Notes under the pieces: generated by a model
Told to the model about the DNA's origin: nothing
The model's input: the letters and a program-made list of their open reading frames with translations, nothing else
Database searches by the model: none
Program-made: the position numbers and the translations under genes
Assembly: GCA_013822275.1 (NCBI GenBank)
Contig: PNKC01000005.1
Coordinates: 1-64,000, forward strand
Direction: 5' to 3'
From: Anaerolinea sp.
Lineage (GTDB): Bacteria; Chloroflexota; Dehalococcoidia; Tepidiformales; Tepidiformaceae
DNA: 64,000 nucleotides
Part shown: positions 37,927 through 46,917 of the stretch, in pieces
Position numbering within the stretch: the stretch's first letter is position 1
How the letters are laid out: every line of letters starts with the position of its first letter

Positions 37927-38334
37927 ATGAAGTACGAAGAACGGTTGCTGCAGGTGCGCACGTCCATCGCCGAGACGCAGCGCGCGGACGATGAGCGGCG
38001 CAAGGCGCAGGAGGCGGAGCGTCCGAGCCGGGCGCGCAACGTCATCCTCGGCGGTGGGCCTCACCTGCTCTGGAAGATCCCGGTCCTCATTGTCACCGTG
38101 ACGATGTTCGTGATGTTCCCACGGACGATCATCCGGGAGGCGAACCGCTATCTGCGCATCCCGAACTGGGTACTGAACCTTGTGCCGGGGCTGGATAACG
38201 GGGGTTCGATGCCCGGTCCCTTGGCCCTGGGGATGATGGGCTTCGCCGGGCTCGCCATCATCGTTGGCGGCCTGGGCGTCTACGTCTGGGTCCGCCGCGC
38301 GCAGAACCCGAACCCGCCACCCGTGCGCTGGTGA
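37927..38334 (+). CDS. Hypothetical membrane protein
   Basis: Two TM segments. Confidence 0.55.
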   Translation: MKYEERLLQVRTSIAETQRADDERRKAQEAERPSRARNVILGGGPHLLWKIPVLIVTVTMFVMFPRTIIREANRYLRIPNWVLNLVPGLDNGGSMPGPLALGMMGFAGLAIIVGGLGVYVWVRRAQNPNPPPVRW

Positions 38335-38419
38335 GCGGCCAGGTTTGAGCCCGGGTTGAAGGGCCTTTGTGCCGCTTCGTGATCTGTGCCTGTGCTTCCC
38401 CCGACAGGAAACCAGAGTG

Positions 38420-39022
38420 TCAGCTGGCCGGCAAGAACGTACGCCGGACGCGCACGCGGTTTCGCCGGCCGTGCTGGATGAGGAGCTGTTTGTAGGCGAT
38501 TTCGCGGGCGCGGGCCCAGGCGAGGAACTGGGCCGGTACCTCGGGGCCACCCGTCGCAAGCCGGTCGATCGCGTTTGCCGCGGAATCCAGCACCGCGTAG
38601 GCCGCGGCGCCCGTCGCGACGATGTCCTCCTGGAAGCCCGCGAGCGTCGTCCCGCTGCCGTCGAGGGTGTGTTGGACCGTGCAGTAGAGCTTCACAGGCT
38701 CGGCCGGAGGTGGTTCGTCCAGGTGGAGGGAGAGCGTGTTCGCCCAGCGCGAGAAGGGCGCGTACGAGGGCGGGAATTGGCCCACCGGAAACTCGGCCGC
38801 CTCCACGTCCATCAGGCCCATGATCGACGCCAGCGAGAGGTCACGGCTGCCGGCGGTGGCGGTCATTGTGACGGCCGATTCGTTCGGCATGGCCCGGCTG
38901 GTTTCGTCGAGCGCGCGCTGGATGTGACGGTCGAGCTGGCTGTCCGTCCAGCGGTAGTTGGCGGAATCGGTGTCGTGCAGGTCTTTGCGGATTCGCGTAC
39001 GGAGATCGGCGAGGGTGGTCAT
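38420..39022 (-). CDS. Phage head-tail adaptor-like protein
   Basis: MTTLADLRTRIRKDLHDTDSANYRWTDSQLDRHIQRALDETSRAMP; matches adaptor family style. Confidence 0.7.
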   Translation of the reverse strand: MTTLADLRTRIRKDLHDTDSANYRWTDSQLDRHIQRALDETSRAMPNESAVTMTATAGSRDLSLASIMGLMDVEAAEFPVGQFPPSYAPFSRWANTLSLHLDEPPPAEPVKLYCTVQHTLDGSGTTLAGFQEDIVATGAAAYAVLDSAANAIDRLATGGPEVPAQFLAWARAREIAYKQLLIQHGRRNRVRVRRTFLPAS

Positions 39023-39207
39023 GGCGACAGCGTGAGCCGGGGAGGCGCCCATCTCCAACACGCCCATGTCACCCCGGCGGGGTCTGTCTCCATCCCGGTA
39101 TGCGCCGGCTGTCTGGGCCCACCGGGCGAAACAGCCCTCATCCCCCGACCCGGCGGGCGACGAGAGCGATGCGCTCGCCCGCCTCGCGACGAGTTGAGTT
39201 ATGCGCG

Positions 39208-39858
39208 CTATTTCGCGCTGCCAACTCCGGTCAGCTTCCTGATCTCCCCAACGGTGTGGCGGAGTTCACGAGCGATGCTTTCGGGCCCACCGTTATCGAA
39301 TATCTGGACGAGCGACCCGTAGTACCAGAGCTGGTCGGCGGGTTCGGCGCGGAAGCGCTTCCAGACTTCGTCGCCGTATTCGCGGAGGTCGGCCAGGATC
39401 GCGCGGGCGTTGTGGAGCTTGTCCGAGCCGGAAACAAGGCGGACGGAGTAGGGCGCTTCCGCGAGGTGGGCGAGGTATTCCTCCTTCCGCTTGCGCCAGG
39501 GCGGCTTCGGAGAGACGACCGAATCCGTGCAGCCCGCGACGATGTCCGCGACGCGGTCGCCGAAGCGGTTGCGGATGGCGGCCAGGCGGGCGGTCCCGCC
39601 CTGGTCTTCCACGGCGTCATGGAGGAGGGCGGCGATCGCTTCGTCCTCGTCGGCGCCGTGTTCAAGGGCGAGGCTGGACGCGCCCATGAGGTGCGAAAAG
39701 TAGGGGATGGTGGTGCTGTTTCGCACCTGGCCATCGTGGATGTGGACGGCGTAGATAAGCGCCTCTTCAAAGCGCGAGGAGAGATGGGGCAATTGCTGAC
39801 TCCTGCCAGGGATGCTCGAACGGGTGACTGTCCGAAGGCTACCAGATCGTCTCGACAT
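39208..39858 (-). CDS. HD-domain (ppGpp hydrolase/MESH1-like) protein
   Basis: HDGQVRNSTTIPYFSHLMG; ALLHDAVEDQGG; KLHNARAI. Confidence 0.85.
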   Translation of the reverse strand: MSRRSGSLRTVTRSSIPGRSQQLPHLSSRFEEALIYAVHIHDGQVRNSTTIPYFSHLMGASSLALEHGADEDEAIAALLHDAVEDQGGTARLAAIRNRFGDRVADIVAGCTDSVVSPKPPWRKRKEEYLAHLAEAPYSVRLVSGSDKLHNARAILADLREYGDEVWKRFRAEPADQLWYYGSLVQIFDNGGPESIARELRHTVGEIRKLTGVGSAK

Positions 39859-40224
39859 CGTACTGGCGGATCAAGGCGTCGTTCGTGACGAGGGGGATGC
39901 CTTCAATCCGGCTTTGCGCAATGAGCAACCGATCCATCGGGTCGAAGTGGATCTGGGGCAACTCGGCGCCGAACAGCGCATGCTCCACCTGCAGCGACAA
40001 TGTGCTCATCCACCCTGATGCGACGAGGGCACGAATGGATCCGATGGAGACTCCGGGAAACGAAGTCGGCCCCGGCGCTCCTTGGCGGCAATTTCCCAAG
40101 CGCTCACAGGACTCAAGAGCAGCTCGTTGGCCGGGTCAGAAATCAAGAGCCGCACCCTCGAAGACAGCCGGCGATCAGCGGCAAGAACCCACAGGAACGT
40201 CTGCGTATCGAGGAGAAGTTGCAT
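39839..40224 (-). pseudogene. VapC-like PIN toxin interrupted by a frameshift
   Basis: MQLLLDTQTFLWVLAADRRLS...VSAWEIAAKERRGRL in one frame; HFDPMDRLLIAQSRIEGIPLVTNDALIRQYDVETIW in another. Confidence 0.8.
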
Positions 40225-40508
40225 TAGCGCCCTGAATCGGGCTCGGGGAAGAGCTTCGACTCGTACCAGAGCTTTGCGTCTTCCTCATCAAGGGGGCCGT
40301 CGATGTCGTCGGCGTACCAGATTTCGCCTTTCAGAATGCCCAGAATGGAGCCGCCCATGCCGGCGGGCTCGTCGAGCGCTGGCATCTTCACCAGCTTCGC
40401 GACCGGTTTCCCGTCGCGCTCGATGACGACCTCGTCGCCAGCCTCGACCAACTCGAGCAGTTCGGGCAGGCGCGTGCGGGCTTCTTGCGGGTTGACCACG
40501 GTCGTCAT
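40224..40508 (-). CDS. Phd/YefM-type antitoxin
   Basis: VNPQEARTRLPELLELVEAGDEVVIERDGKPVAKLV. Confidence 0.9.
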   Translation of the reverse strand: MTTVVNPQEARTRLPELLELVEAGDEVVIERDGKPVAKLVKMPALDEPAGMGGSILGILKGEIWYADDIDGPLDEEDAKLWYESKLFPEPDSGR

Positions 40509-40715
40509 GGTTCAGGCTTCGCGCATGCGGCAAGCCCCGAAGGTTTGCAGGGCAGACCTCACCAATCTCTCCGCAGGCGCGCCAGCGGCGAGCGCGAGCG
40601 TGGTGCCGACGCTAGGGCGGCCTCCGCAGCGGTCTCGGTCACCGCCGCAATGCTACGCGAAGCTCAGCTCAGCAACGCCGAGGGCCGCTCCCTGGCAGAT
40701 CGGCGCCGTTCGCGG

Positions 40716-41138
40716 TCAGCAGGCGGGCGCGACGATATTCTTCTTCCGGTCGATGCTGTCCCGCAGGGCGATGCCACCGAACAGGCCGACCGCGACAACC
40801 AGCCCAAGGCCGCTGCCGCTGACCGTCATCGCGAGGGCAGGGACGGGGCAGGTGCCAGCGACGGCCCAGCCGCTTCCGAAGACCGCCGCGCCCATGACTG
40901 TGCGCCGGGTGACCGGCTGACGGAGGACGGTCAGTTCGCCGCCGAACATGGTCTGGATGCGGCGCCGCTCCAGGATGAGCAGGATCGGCGCGGCCACGCC
41001 CACGGCGGAACCCATGAGCAGAAACACGTCTGGCTCGCGCAGGAGGAGCATATCGTGGATGACCTGGTAGTCGCTCAGGCGGGCGGCGGCGACCAGGAAG
41101 CCGAAAGCGGCGCCCATGAGGAACGCGGCGGATTTCAC
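40716..41138 (-). CDS. YeeE/YedE family half-transporter (second half)
   Basis: AGTCPVPAL; translationally coupled to 41135-41605. Confidence 0.78.
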   Translation of the reverse strand: MKSAAFLMGAAFGFLVAAARLSDYQVIHDMLLLREPDVFLLMGSAVGVAAPILLILERRRIQTMFGGELTVLRQPVTRRTVMGAAVFGSGWAVAGTCPVPALAMTVSGSGLGLVVAVGLFGGIALRDSIDRKKNIVAPAC

Positions 41139-41605
41139 AGGTCACCCCCCGTGAAGAAGTGGAGGAGTCCAGTAACGGCGACCGCGGTGGCCATGAAGGT
41201 AGCGGTGGCAGCCAGGCTCGCGGGCGAAAGCGACGAGGTGCCTCGCAGCCCGTGGCCAGATGTGCAGCCGCCGGACCAACGCGCCCCAAAGCCCATCACG
41301 ACGCCGGCGCCGAGGAGGATTGGGATGAGGGCGGCGAGCGGGACAAGGTCGCCGAGTGTGCCGTAGCTCATCCTGGGCGAGATGCCATCGCCGAGGAGCG
41401 TGGCCAGGAGCGCGCCCGCGACCAGCCCCACGAAAAGCCAAACGCGCCACGGTTCGTAAGCCTGCCGGCGAAGGAACGAGAACGTTTGGGAATAGGCCGT
41501 GGTCGCCCCCAGCGGGCGATTGGCCAGGACGTAGAGGCCCACAACGCTCAGTCCCATGAGGGGGCCGGCGATGTACCAGGCGAGGCGGTCCGGGAGGAGG
41601 TCCAT
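41135..41605 (-). CDS. YeeE/YedE family half-transporter (first half)
   Basis: GFGARWSGGCTSGHGLRGTSSLSPAS. Confidence 0.85.
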   Translation of the reverse strand: MDLLPDRLAWYIAGPLMGLSVVGLYVLANRPLGATTAYSQTFSFLRRQAYEPWRVWLFVGLVAGALLATLLGDGISPRMSYGTLGDLVPLAALIPILLGAGVVMGFGARWSGGCTSGHGLRGTSSLSPASLAATATFMATAVAVTGLLHFFTGGDL

Positions 41606-41735
41606 GGGTTGCTCCGGGGCACCAGAAGAGGTGAGTTGTAAGCAGTATAAAGTTGAGTAAGTCGCTCGACAAATAGCCGGCTCCCTGCCAACAACGGCCA
41701 CCGGGCACGGGCGGTTGTGGCACACTCGAGCGGAG

Positions 41736-41993
41736 ATGGCACAAATCACGGGTTCCGTCAGGTTATCGAAGGACGGCCGGATCGTGCTCCCGGCCAAAGT
41801 CCGGCGCGCCCTGGAACTGAAGAGCGGCGACGAACTGCTGGTCAGGGTCGAGGATGGGGAGATCCTGCTCATGACCCGGATGCAGAGGATCCGGAGAGCG
41901 CAGCGGATGGCATCCCCCTTCGTCAAAGACAGGCCGTCCCTTGCCGACGAACTGATCGCCGAACGCCGCGAGGAACCCGCGCGCGAGAATTAG
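41736..41993 (+). CDS. AbrB/SpoVT-type antitoxin, orphan copy
   Basis: SVRLSKDGRIVLPAKVRRALELKSGDELLVRVEDGEILLM. Confidence 0.88.
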   Translation: MAQITGSVRLSKDGRIVLPAKVRRALELKSGDELLVRVEDGEILLMTRMQRIRRAQRMASPFVKDRPSLADELIAERREEPAREN

Positions 41994-42033
41994 CTATGGC
42001 GCGGAGAGTCGGACCTGGCGTAGGGTAGTTTCT

Positions 42034-42297
42034 ATGGTACGGATGACAGAAACGGTCAGATTGTCTGAAGGGGGCCGGATCGTGCTCCCGGCGAAAGTCC
42101 GGCGCGCCCTGGACCTGAAGTGCGGCGACGAACTGCTGGTGATCGTCGATGACGGAGAGATCCTGCTCATGACCCGGATGCAGGGGATCCGGAGAGCGCA
42201 GAGGCTGTTAGCCCCGTACCTGGAGGGCCGCGGCTCGTTGGTCGACGAACTCATCGCCGAACGCCGGGCAGAAGCCGCCCGCGAAGAATTGGAATAG
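42034..42297 (+). CDS. AbrB/SpoVT-type antitoxin
   Basis: TVRLSEGGRIVLPAKVRRALDLKCGDELLVIVDDGEILLM. Confidence 0.9.
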   Translation: MVRMTETVRLSEGGRIVLPAKVRRALDLKCGDELLVIVDDGEILLMTRMQGIRRAQRLLAPYLEGRGSLVDELIAERRAEAAREELE

Positions 42298-42302
42298 CGC
42301 AT

Positions 42303-42692
42303 TTGGCCCGGATCACCCTGGACGCATCCTGCGTGCTCGCCGTCGTCCATGGTGAGCCGGGCGCGGAAGCAGTCCGGGGCCAACTGGACCAGCAGGGTTG
42401 CGTCATGAGCGCCGTCAACTACTCAGAAATTACGGCCAAACTCGCCGACTTCGGAGCCACGATCGAGGTCATCCGTTCAAGCCTGGATGGCTTCGACTTC
42501 GAGGTTCTCAGCTTCGATGCGGAGCAGGCAATGGAATCTGGCCTTCTCCGCCCGGCGACGCGCGCCGCCGGGCTTTCCTTCGGTGACCGCGCCTGCATCA
42601 GCCTCGCGTTGCGCCTTGGGACGCCCGTGCTCACCGCCGACAGGACGTGGGCGTCGCTCTCGCTACCCCTCGAAGTCATCCTCGTGCGCTGA
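42303..42692 (+). CDS. VapC-like PIN toxin
   Basis: ITLDASCVLAVVHGEPGAEAV; LSFGDRACISLALRLGTPVLTADRTW. Confidence 0.9.
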   Translation: MARITLDASCVLAVVHGEPGAEAVRGQLDQQGCVMSAVNYSEITAKLADFGATIEVIRSSLDGFDFEVLSFDAEQAMESGLLRPATRAAGLSFGDRACISLALRLGTPVLTADRTWASLSLPLEVILVR

Positions 42693-42713
42693 GCCGAGTG
42701 AAAGGGACCACCC

Positions 42714-42765
42714 ATGAACCCACTCCAGGGAAAACTCGTCCGCCTGCGGGCCTTTGAACCGGAAG
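42714..42765. repeat. 52-bp direct repeat copy 1 (truncated 5' end of GNAT gene)
   Basis: ATGAACCCACTCCAGGGAAAACTCGTCCGCCTGCGGGCCTTTGAACCGGAAG, 51/52 identical to 43526-43577. Confidence 0.97.
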
Positions 42766-42808
42766 GCCGCCGCAAAGATCCCATGAGGTCGCGTGATACA
42801 CTCTGCAG

Positions 42809-43054
42809 ATGCGGACGCAGATAACACTGGAAGATGACCTCTACCGGGTGGCGTGCGCTGTTGCGGAACGCCAGGGTACGACAGTGTCCGAGGTCATCGT
42901 GCAGGCTCTGAGACGGCAGCTCTTCGAGCCGCCGGTCACCGCCAGACAGCCGGTCGAGCTGCCGGTTTCGTCAGCCAGTGGCGGATTGATGCCTGGCGTG
43001 ACGCTCGAGCCCAAGTCCGGCCTGTGGGCTCTGCTCGACGATGAAGCTGTTTGA
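42809..43054 (+). CDS. RHH-type antitoxin
   Basis: MRTQITLEDDLYRVACAVAERQGTTVSEVIVQALRRQL. Confidence 0.85.
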   Translation: MRTQITLEDDLYRVACAVAERQGTTVSEVIVQALRRQLFEPPVTARQPVELPVSSASGGLMPGVTLEPKSGLWALLDDEAV

Positions 43055-43478
43055 CGTAAACCCGCTCATCTACGCCTTCCGCGAGGATTCCACGCAGCAC
43101 CGGGAGCACCGCGCGGCCGTCCTCGCTGTGGTAAACGGCGATGAAGAGTTCTCAGCGCCGGACATTGTGCTGGCGGCGGTGCTCAGGATCTGCACGAACC
43201 CGCGGGTTTACCGGGTACCGTCAGATATGAACGAGGCGATCGCCTTTGCAAACGCACTGAGGGCATCTCCGGCATTCCGGGAAGTGCGCTCAGATCACCG
43301 TCAGTGGGATGTCTTCACGGACTTGTGCTCTCGCCCGGGCGTGTTCGGTGGCCACGTCACGGATGCCCTGATCGCGTCGTTCGCCATCACTTCGGACGCC
43401 GACCTGATCACGAGCGACCGGGCGATGGGCCGATTCCCCGGGCTTCGGGTGAGACACCCCTTCGATCCTGCTGGCTAA
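43041..43478 (+). CDS. VapC-like PIN toxin
   Basis: MKLFDVNPLIYAFREDSTQHREHRAAV; HVTDALIASFAITSDADLITSDRAMGRFPGLRV. Confidence 0.93.
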   Translation: MKLFDVNPLIYAFREDSTQHREHRAAVLAVVNGDEEFSAPDIVLAAVLRICTNPRVYRVPSDMNEAIAFANALRASPAFREVRSDHRQWDVFTDLCSRPGVFGGHVTDALIASFAITSDADLITSDRAMGRFPGLRVRHPFDPAG

Positions 43479-43525
43479 CCAGCCGGCAACACGCCGCCCA
43501 CCACGGCCACACGGAGCAGCCACCA

Positions 43526-44062
43526 ATGAACCCACTCCAGGGAAAACTCGTCCGCCTGCGCGCCTTTGAACCGGAAGACGACCCCATCGTGCTTGGCTGG
43601 TTGAACGACCCGGAGGTCCAGCAGTACCACGGCACCCGCTACCCGCGCGGCCTGGTGGAACTGAAGCGCCGCAACGAAAACCCGCAGGGCATCCGCTTTT
43701 CCTCCGCCAACTTCGCTGTCGAGGCGCTGGACGACGGCAAGCTGGTTGGCGAAGTCTGGATCGGCTGCGAACACCCGGAAATGCGCGTCGGCGACCTCGG
43801 CATCACCATCGGCGACAAGTCGCGTTGGGACAAAGGCTACGGCACCGACACGATGCGCACGGTTTGCCGCTTCGGATTCGAGATGATGAACCTCCACCGC
43901 ATCGAGCTGCACGTGTTTTCGGAGAACCTGCGCGCGCGGCGGGCGTATCAGAAGGCTGGCTTCCGTGAGGAGGGCGTGTTGCGGGACGCGGTCTTTAAGT
44001 TCGGCCACTACATGGATGACGTGGTCATGGGGCTGCTCGAAGGCGAGCTCATCCTCGAATAG
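43526..44062 (+). CDS. GNAT (RimJ/RimL-type) acetyltransferase
   Basis: LGITIGDKSRWDKGYGTDTMRTVCRFGFEMMNLHRIELHVFSENLRARRAYQKAGF. Confidence 0.93.
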   Translation: MNPLQGKLVRLRAFEPEDDPIVLGWLNDPEVQQYHGTRYPRGLVELKRRNENPQGIRFSSANFAVEALDDGKLVGEVWIGCEHPEMRVGDLGITIGDKSRWDKGYGTDTMRTVCRFGFEMMNLHRIELHVFSENLRARRAYQKAGFREEGVLRDAVFKFGHYMDDVVMGLLEGELILE

Positions 44063-44347
44063 CGCGCGGCAAACCCCTCGGAGCCAGCCGTTGCGGCTGA
44101 GCGGGAGGGGCAAACGAAGCCGCCATTACCGACGCGAGGACACTGTCGAAGCGGGCTGGCGCGTCCGGCGTCGGCGCCATCCCGGCGGCGGCCCAGGCGC
44201 GCTGATCGTAGGCTCGGGCGGCGTAAGCAGGGGAGACTCGCGTAATCACCCTCCAACGGTAGCTCAGGGCGGCGGCGGCGCGTCATTGGGGCAAAACCAG
44301 TAGGGGTGTAGGGGTTTTGGGGCAACCCGTAAGGGGGACCGTGCGGA

Positions 44348-44692
44348 TCAACCTCTCCGCGCGTTCCGCTTCGGCGCCGTCATGGCGTGACTCTCTGCGA
44401 TCAGTCCGGCGACTTCGTCCCAATCGGTGGCGGCATCCAGGCGGATACCGATCCAGCCTTTGTGGCCGACGTACCGGGGCACGAAGAAGCGCGCGGGGTT
44501 GGAGCCTACCAGCACCTTCTGTGCCCCCGGCAGCGCCTTGAGGGTCATCTCCGAGAGGTCTTCGCTGATCATGACGAAGAGCTTGTCGCGCACGCGGAAG
44601 CTCGGCGCGGTGTGGCCGCCGAACGGCTTCTCCTCGGCGCCGGGCAGGGCCATGCAGATCTCGCGGATGCGTTGGACCGCGTCGTCAACCAT
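44348..44692 (-). CDS. MmcQ/YjbR family protein
   Basis: LPGAEEKPFGGHTAPSFRVRDKLFVM; GWIGIRLDAATDWDEVAGLI. Confidence 0.82.
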   Translation of the reverse strand: MVDDAVQRIREICMALPGAEEKPFGGHTAPSFRVRDKLFVMISEDLSEMTLKALPGAQKVLVGSNPARFFVPRYVGHKGWIGIRLDAATDWDEVAGLIAESHAMTAPKRNARRG

Positions 44693-44701
44693 CGCCGGAC
44701 G

Positions 44702-45853
44702 CTATGCCTCTCGCTTCAGGATGTGGACCACGCAGACCGAGCCGGCGCCCATCATGTGGGCAAGGCCGATCCGGGCGCCCTCTACCTGGCGTGCGCCCGA
44801 TTCGCCCCGCAGCTGTTGGGTGACGTCCCATATCTGCGCGAGGCCCGTTGGGCCGCCGGGATGCCCACGGCCGATGAGCCCGCCGTCCGTGGAAAACGGG
44901 ATGCGCCCACCGATCGTCGTCGCCCCTTCCGCCACGAGCCGGTCACCTCCGCCATCCGGGCAGATGCCGAGCAGCTCGTAATACATCAACTCCTCAATCG
45001 GGAAAGCGTCGTGCACGTGGACGAGGTCGAGGTCCTCCGGGCCCACGCCAGCCTCCTCGTAGGCGAGGTTCGCCGTCATCCGGGTCGATTCCGAGGGCCC
45101 GACGATGGCCCCGAGAAAGACGTGCCCCGGTTGGTATCGCTCGGACTGCATTTGCGAGGCGATTACCTTCACCAGTGGGCGGCTGTTGGCCAGCCGCTCG
45201 GCCACTTCGCGTGTGGCGACGATCGCCGCCGCGGCGCCAGCTCCCGCTCCGCAGGCCATCATGGCGGTGTGCGGGTAGGCGACCATCGGGGCGGCGAGGA
45301 CCATCTCCGGCGTGATCTCGTTCTCCGCCTGCCGTTCGGCGAACTTGTTGAATCTGGCGTGGTTCCAGTTCTTCGCTGCGATCTTTGCGAACGTTTCCAC
45401 CGTTGTGCCGTTGTCGTGCATGCGGCGAACCGCCCAGAAGGCGAAGAAGGCTGCGGGCAGCAGGCTCGTGTCCATGGTGGGCCGGCGGGGGCCGCCAGCA
45501 GCGGCCATGTTCCCCAGGCGGCCGTCGAATGCGACCGCCATCGCCACCTCGCTGCTGCCGCCGGCGACCGCCATCACGGCCTCGCGGAAGGCGGACGAAC
45601 CGGTCGCGGAGGCGTTCTCGACATGGACGACGGGCAGGCCGGTGAGTCCGAGATCCTTGGCGAACGAGACGCCGTCCAGCATGTTGCCGCCGATGTAGCC
45701 TGAGTAGAGCGTGCCCACGTCGCGGAACGAGATGTTGGCGTCCTCAAGCGCTGCCAGCCCGGCGGCGTAGTGCATGTCGCGGCGGCTGACATCGTGCTTG
45801 CCGAAGCGGTGCATGCCGACGCCGATGACATAGACATCGCGGTTCATGCTCAT
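44702..45853 (-). CDS. Thiolase family protein
   Basis: VHVENASATGSSAFREAVMAVAGG; GLIGRGHPGGPTGLAQIWDVTQQLRG. Confidence 0.93.
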   Translation of the reverse strand: MSMNRDVYVIGVGMHRFGKHDVSRRDMHYAAGLAALEDANISFRDVGTLYSGYIGGNMLDGVSFAKDLGLTGLPVVHVENASATGSSAFREAVMAVAGGSSEVAMAVAFDGRLGNMAAAGGPRRPTMDTSLLPAAFFAFWAVRRMHDNGTTVETFAKIAAKNWNHARFNKFAERQAENEITPEMVLAAPMVAYPHTAMMACGAGAGAAAAIVATREVAERLANSRPLVKVIASQMQSERYQPGHVFLGAIVGPSESTRMTANLAYEEAGVGPEDLDLVHVHDAFPIEELMYYELLGICPDGGGDRLVAEGATTIGGRIPFSTDGGLIGRGHPGGPTGLAQIWDVTQQLRGESGARQVEGARIGLAHMMGAGSVCVVHILKREA

Positions 45854-46302
45854 CGCCCTTCCCCTGTCAGCCGGAAGGCGATGGCGCAAAGTTCGTTGCC
45901 GGCGTCGTCCTTGCCCACGGTCCGCGTAACGAGCCGGACCTTCTGGCCGATGCTCCAGTCGCCCATCTTCCCATCGAGCGGGGCCTGGATGCGCACGCCC
46001 TCGGGCAGGTCCACCTGGCAGGCGCCGAAGCCACCCCCGGCGTCCGCTTCCATGCTGCCGAGCCACGGCAGGAGGACGAAGGTCCACGAGTAGATCACTC
46101 CGTCGGTGGACAGTTCGCAGTCTTCGACGGGCTCAAGCGTGATCGGGCATCGCTTTCGCCGGGGCCAGAAGTAGGTCTTCGCGGCCGGGCTGAAGGAACC
46201 GAGGAGCACCGGCGGCGCGGCCGGGTCCTCCGGGATGCGGAAGTATCCTTCTTCGACGGGGACTTTCACGGGGCGGCAGCGCCTCCAGATGGATTGATGC
46301 AC
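45850..46302 (-). CDS. DUF35/OB-fold acyl-CoA-associated protein
   Basis: Coupled to the thiolase by ATGA overlap; SWTFVLLPWLGS...FGACQVDLPEGVRI. Confidence 0.82.
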   Translation of the reverse strand: MHQSIWRRCRPVKVPVEEGYFRIPEDPAAPPVLLGSFSPAAKTYFWPRRKRCPITLEPVEDCELSTDGVIYSWTFVLLPWLGSMEADAGGGFGACQVDLPEGVRIQAPLDGKMGDWSIGQKVRLVTRTVGKDDAGNELCAIAFRLTGEGR

Positions 46303-46402
46303 GAGGGCGGCATCGTCGCATTGGAGCGCGAACCTGACAATGGCCGGCGCACGGCGGCGCCTCCGCGCGGTTCGGGAGGCGCTGCCGCCGCGAGAGCTCG
46401 GA

Positions 46403-46720
46403 CTACATCGCGTTGAAGGTTTCGTAGACCTCGACGCCGCCGCCGGAGGCGAGGTGCGGGCAGCCCTTGGCCAGGGCGGTCGCCGCCTCGATGTTGTCGG
46501 CCTTGATGACGGAGTAGCCGGTCAGCCCGGAGGGGGCGCCGTCCGTGACCTTGCCGTTGCTGGAGATGGCCTTCGAAATTGAAATCGGGTTGCCGCCATC
46601 GACAACCGCCTCGCCCATGCCGCCAAACCAGGACATCCAGGCGTTCATCACCTTCTGCCCCTCTGCTTCGCTCGCCGGCGGGGCGCCGCCGCCCGTGTAG
46701 ACCAGGAGATAGTTAGCCAT
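46403..46720 (-). CDS. YCII-related domain protein
   Basis: ANYLLVYTGGG...GYSVIKADNIEAATALAKGCPHLASGGGVEVYET. Confidence 0.85.
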   Translation of the reverse strand: MANYLLVYTGGGAPPASEAEGQKVMNAWMSWFGGMGEAVVDGGNPISISKAISSNGKVTDGAPSGLTGYSVIKADNIEAATALAKGCPHLASGGGVEVYETFNAM

Positions 46721-46917
46721 GTTCGATTCCCCATTGATGAATTCGCCCCGGTCCCGGGCAGCCGCTCAGTCGGCGGCCCGAGTTCCGTAAGGCGTGCCTT
46801 ACACTCTACACGAAGGCGGAGCGGAAGTGGTGAAGGTTTGGTGAAGAAACTGCACGTGGCGCGAACACGGCGGAACCCCGATCGTGCGCGCTTCGCCGGG
46901 TGTACTATCGAAAAGCC

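Noticed and set aside
40468-40715. Additional TA or regulatory gene between antitoxin and YeeE genes
   Set aside because: Only shadow ORFs; no motif.
44387-45703. 438-aa plus-strand ORF
   Set aside because: Antisense of the thiolase gene.
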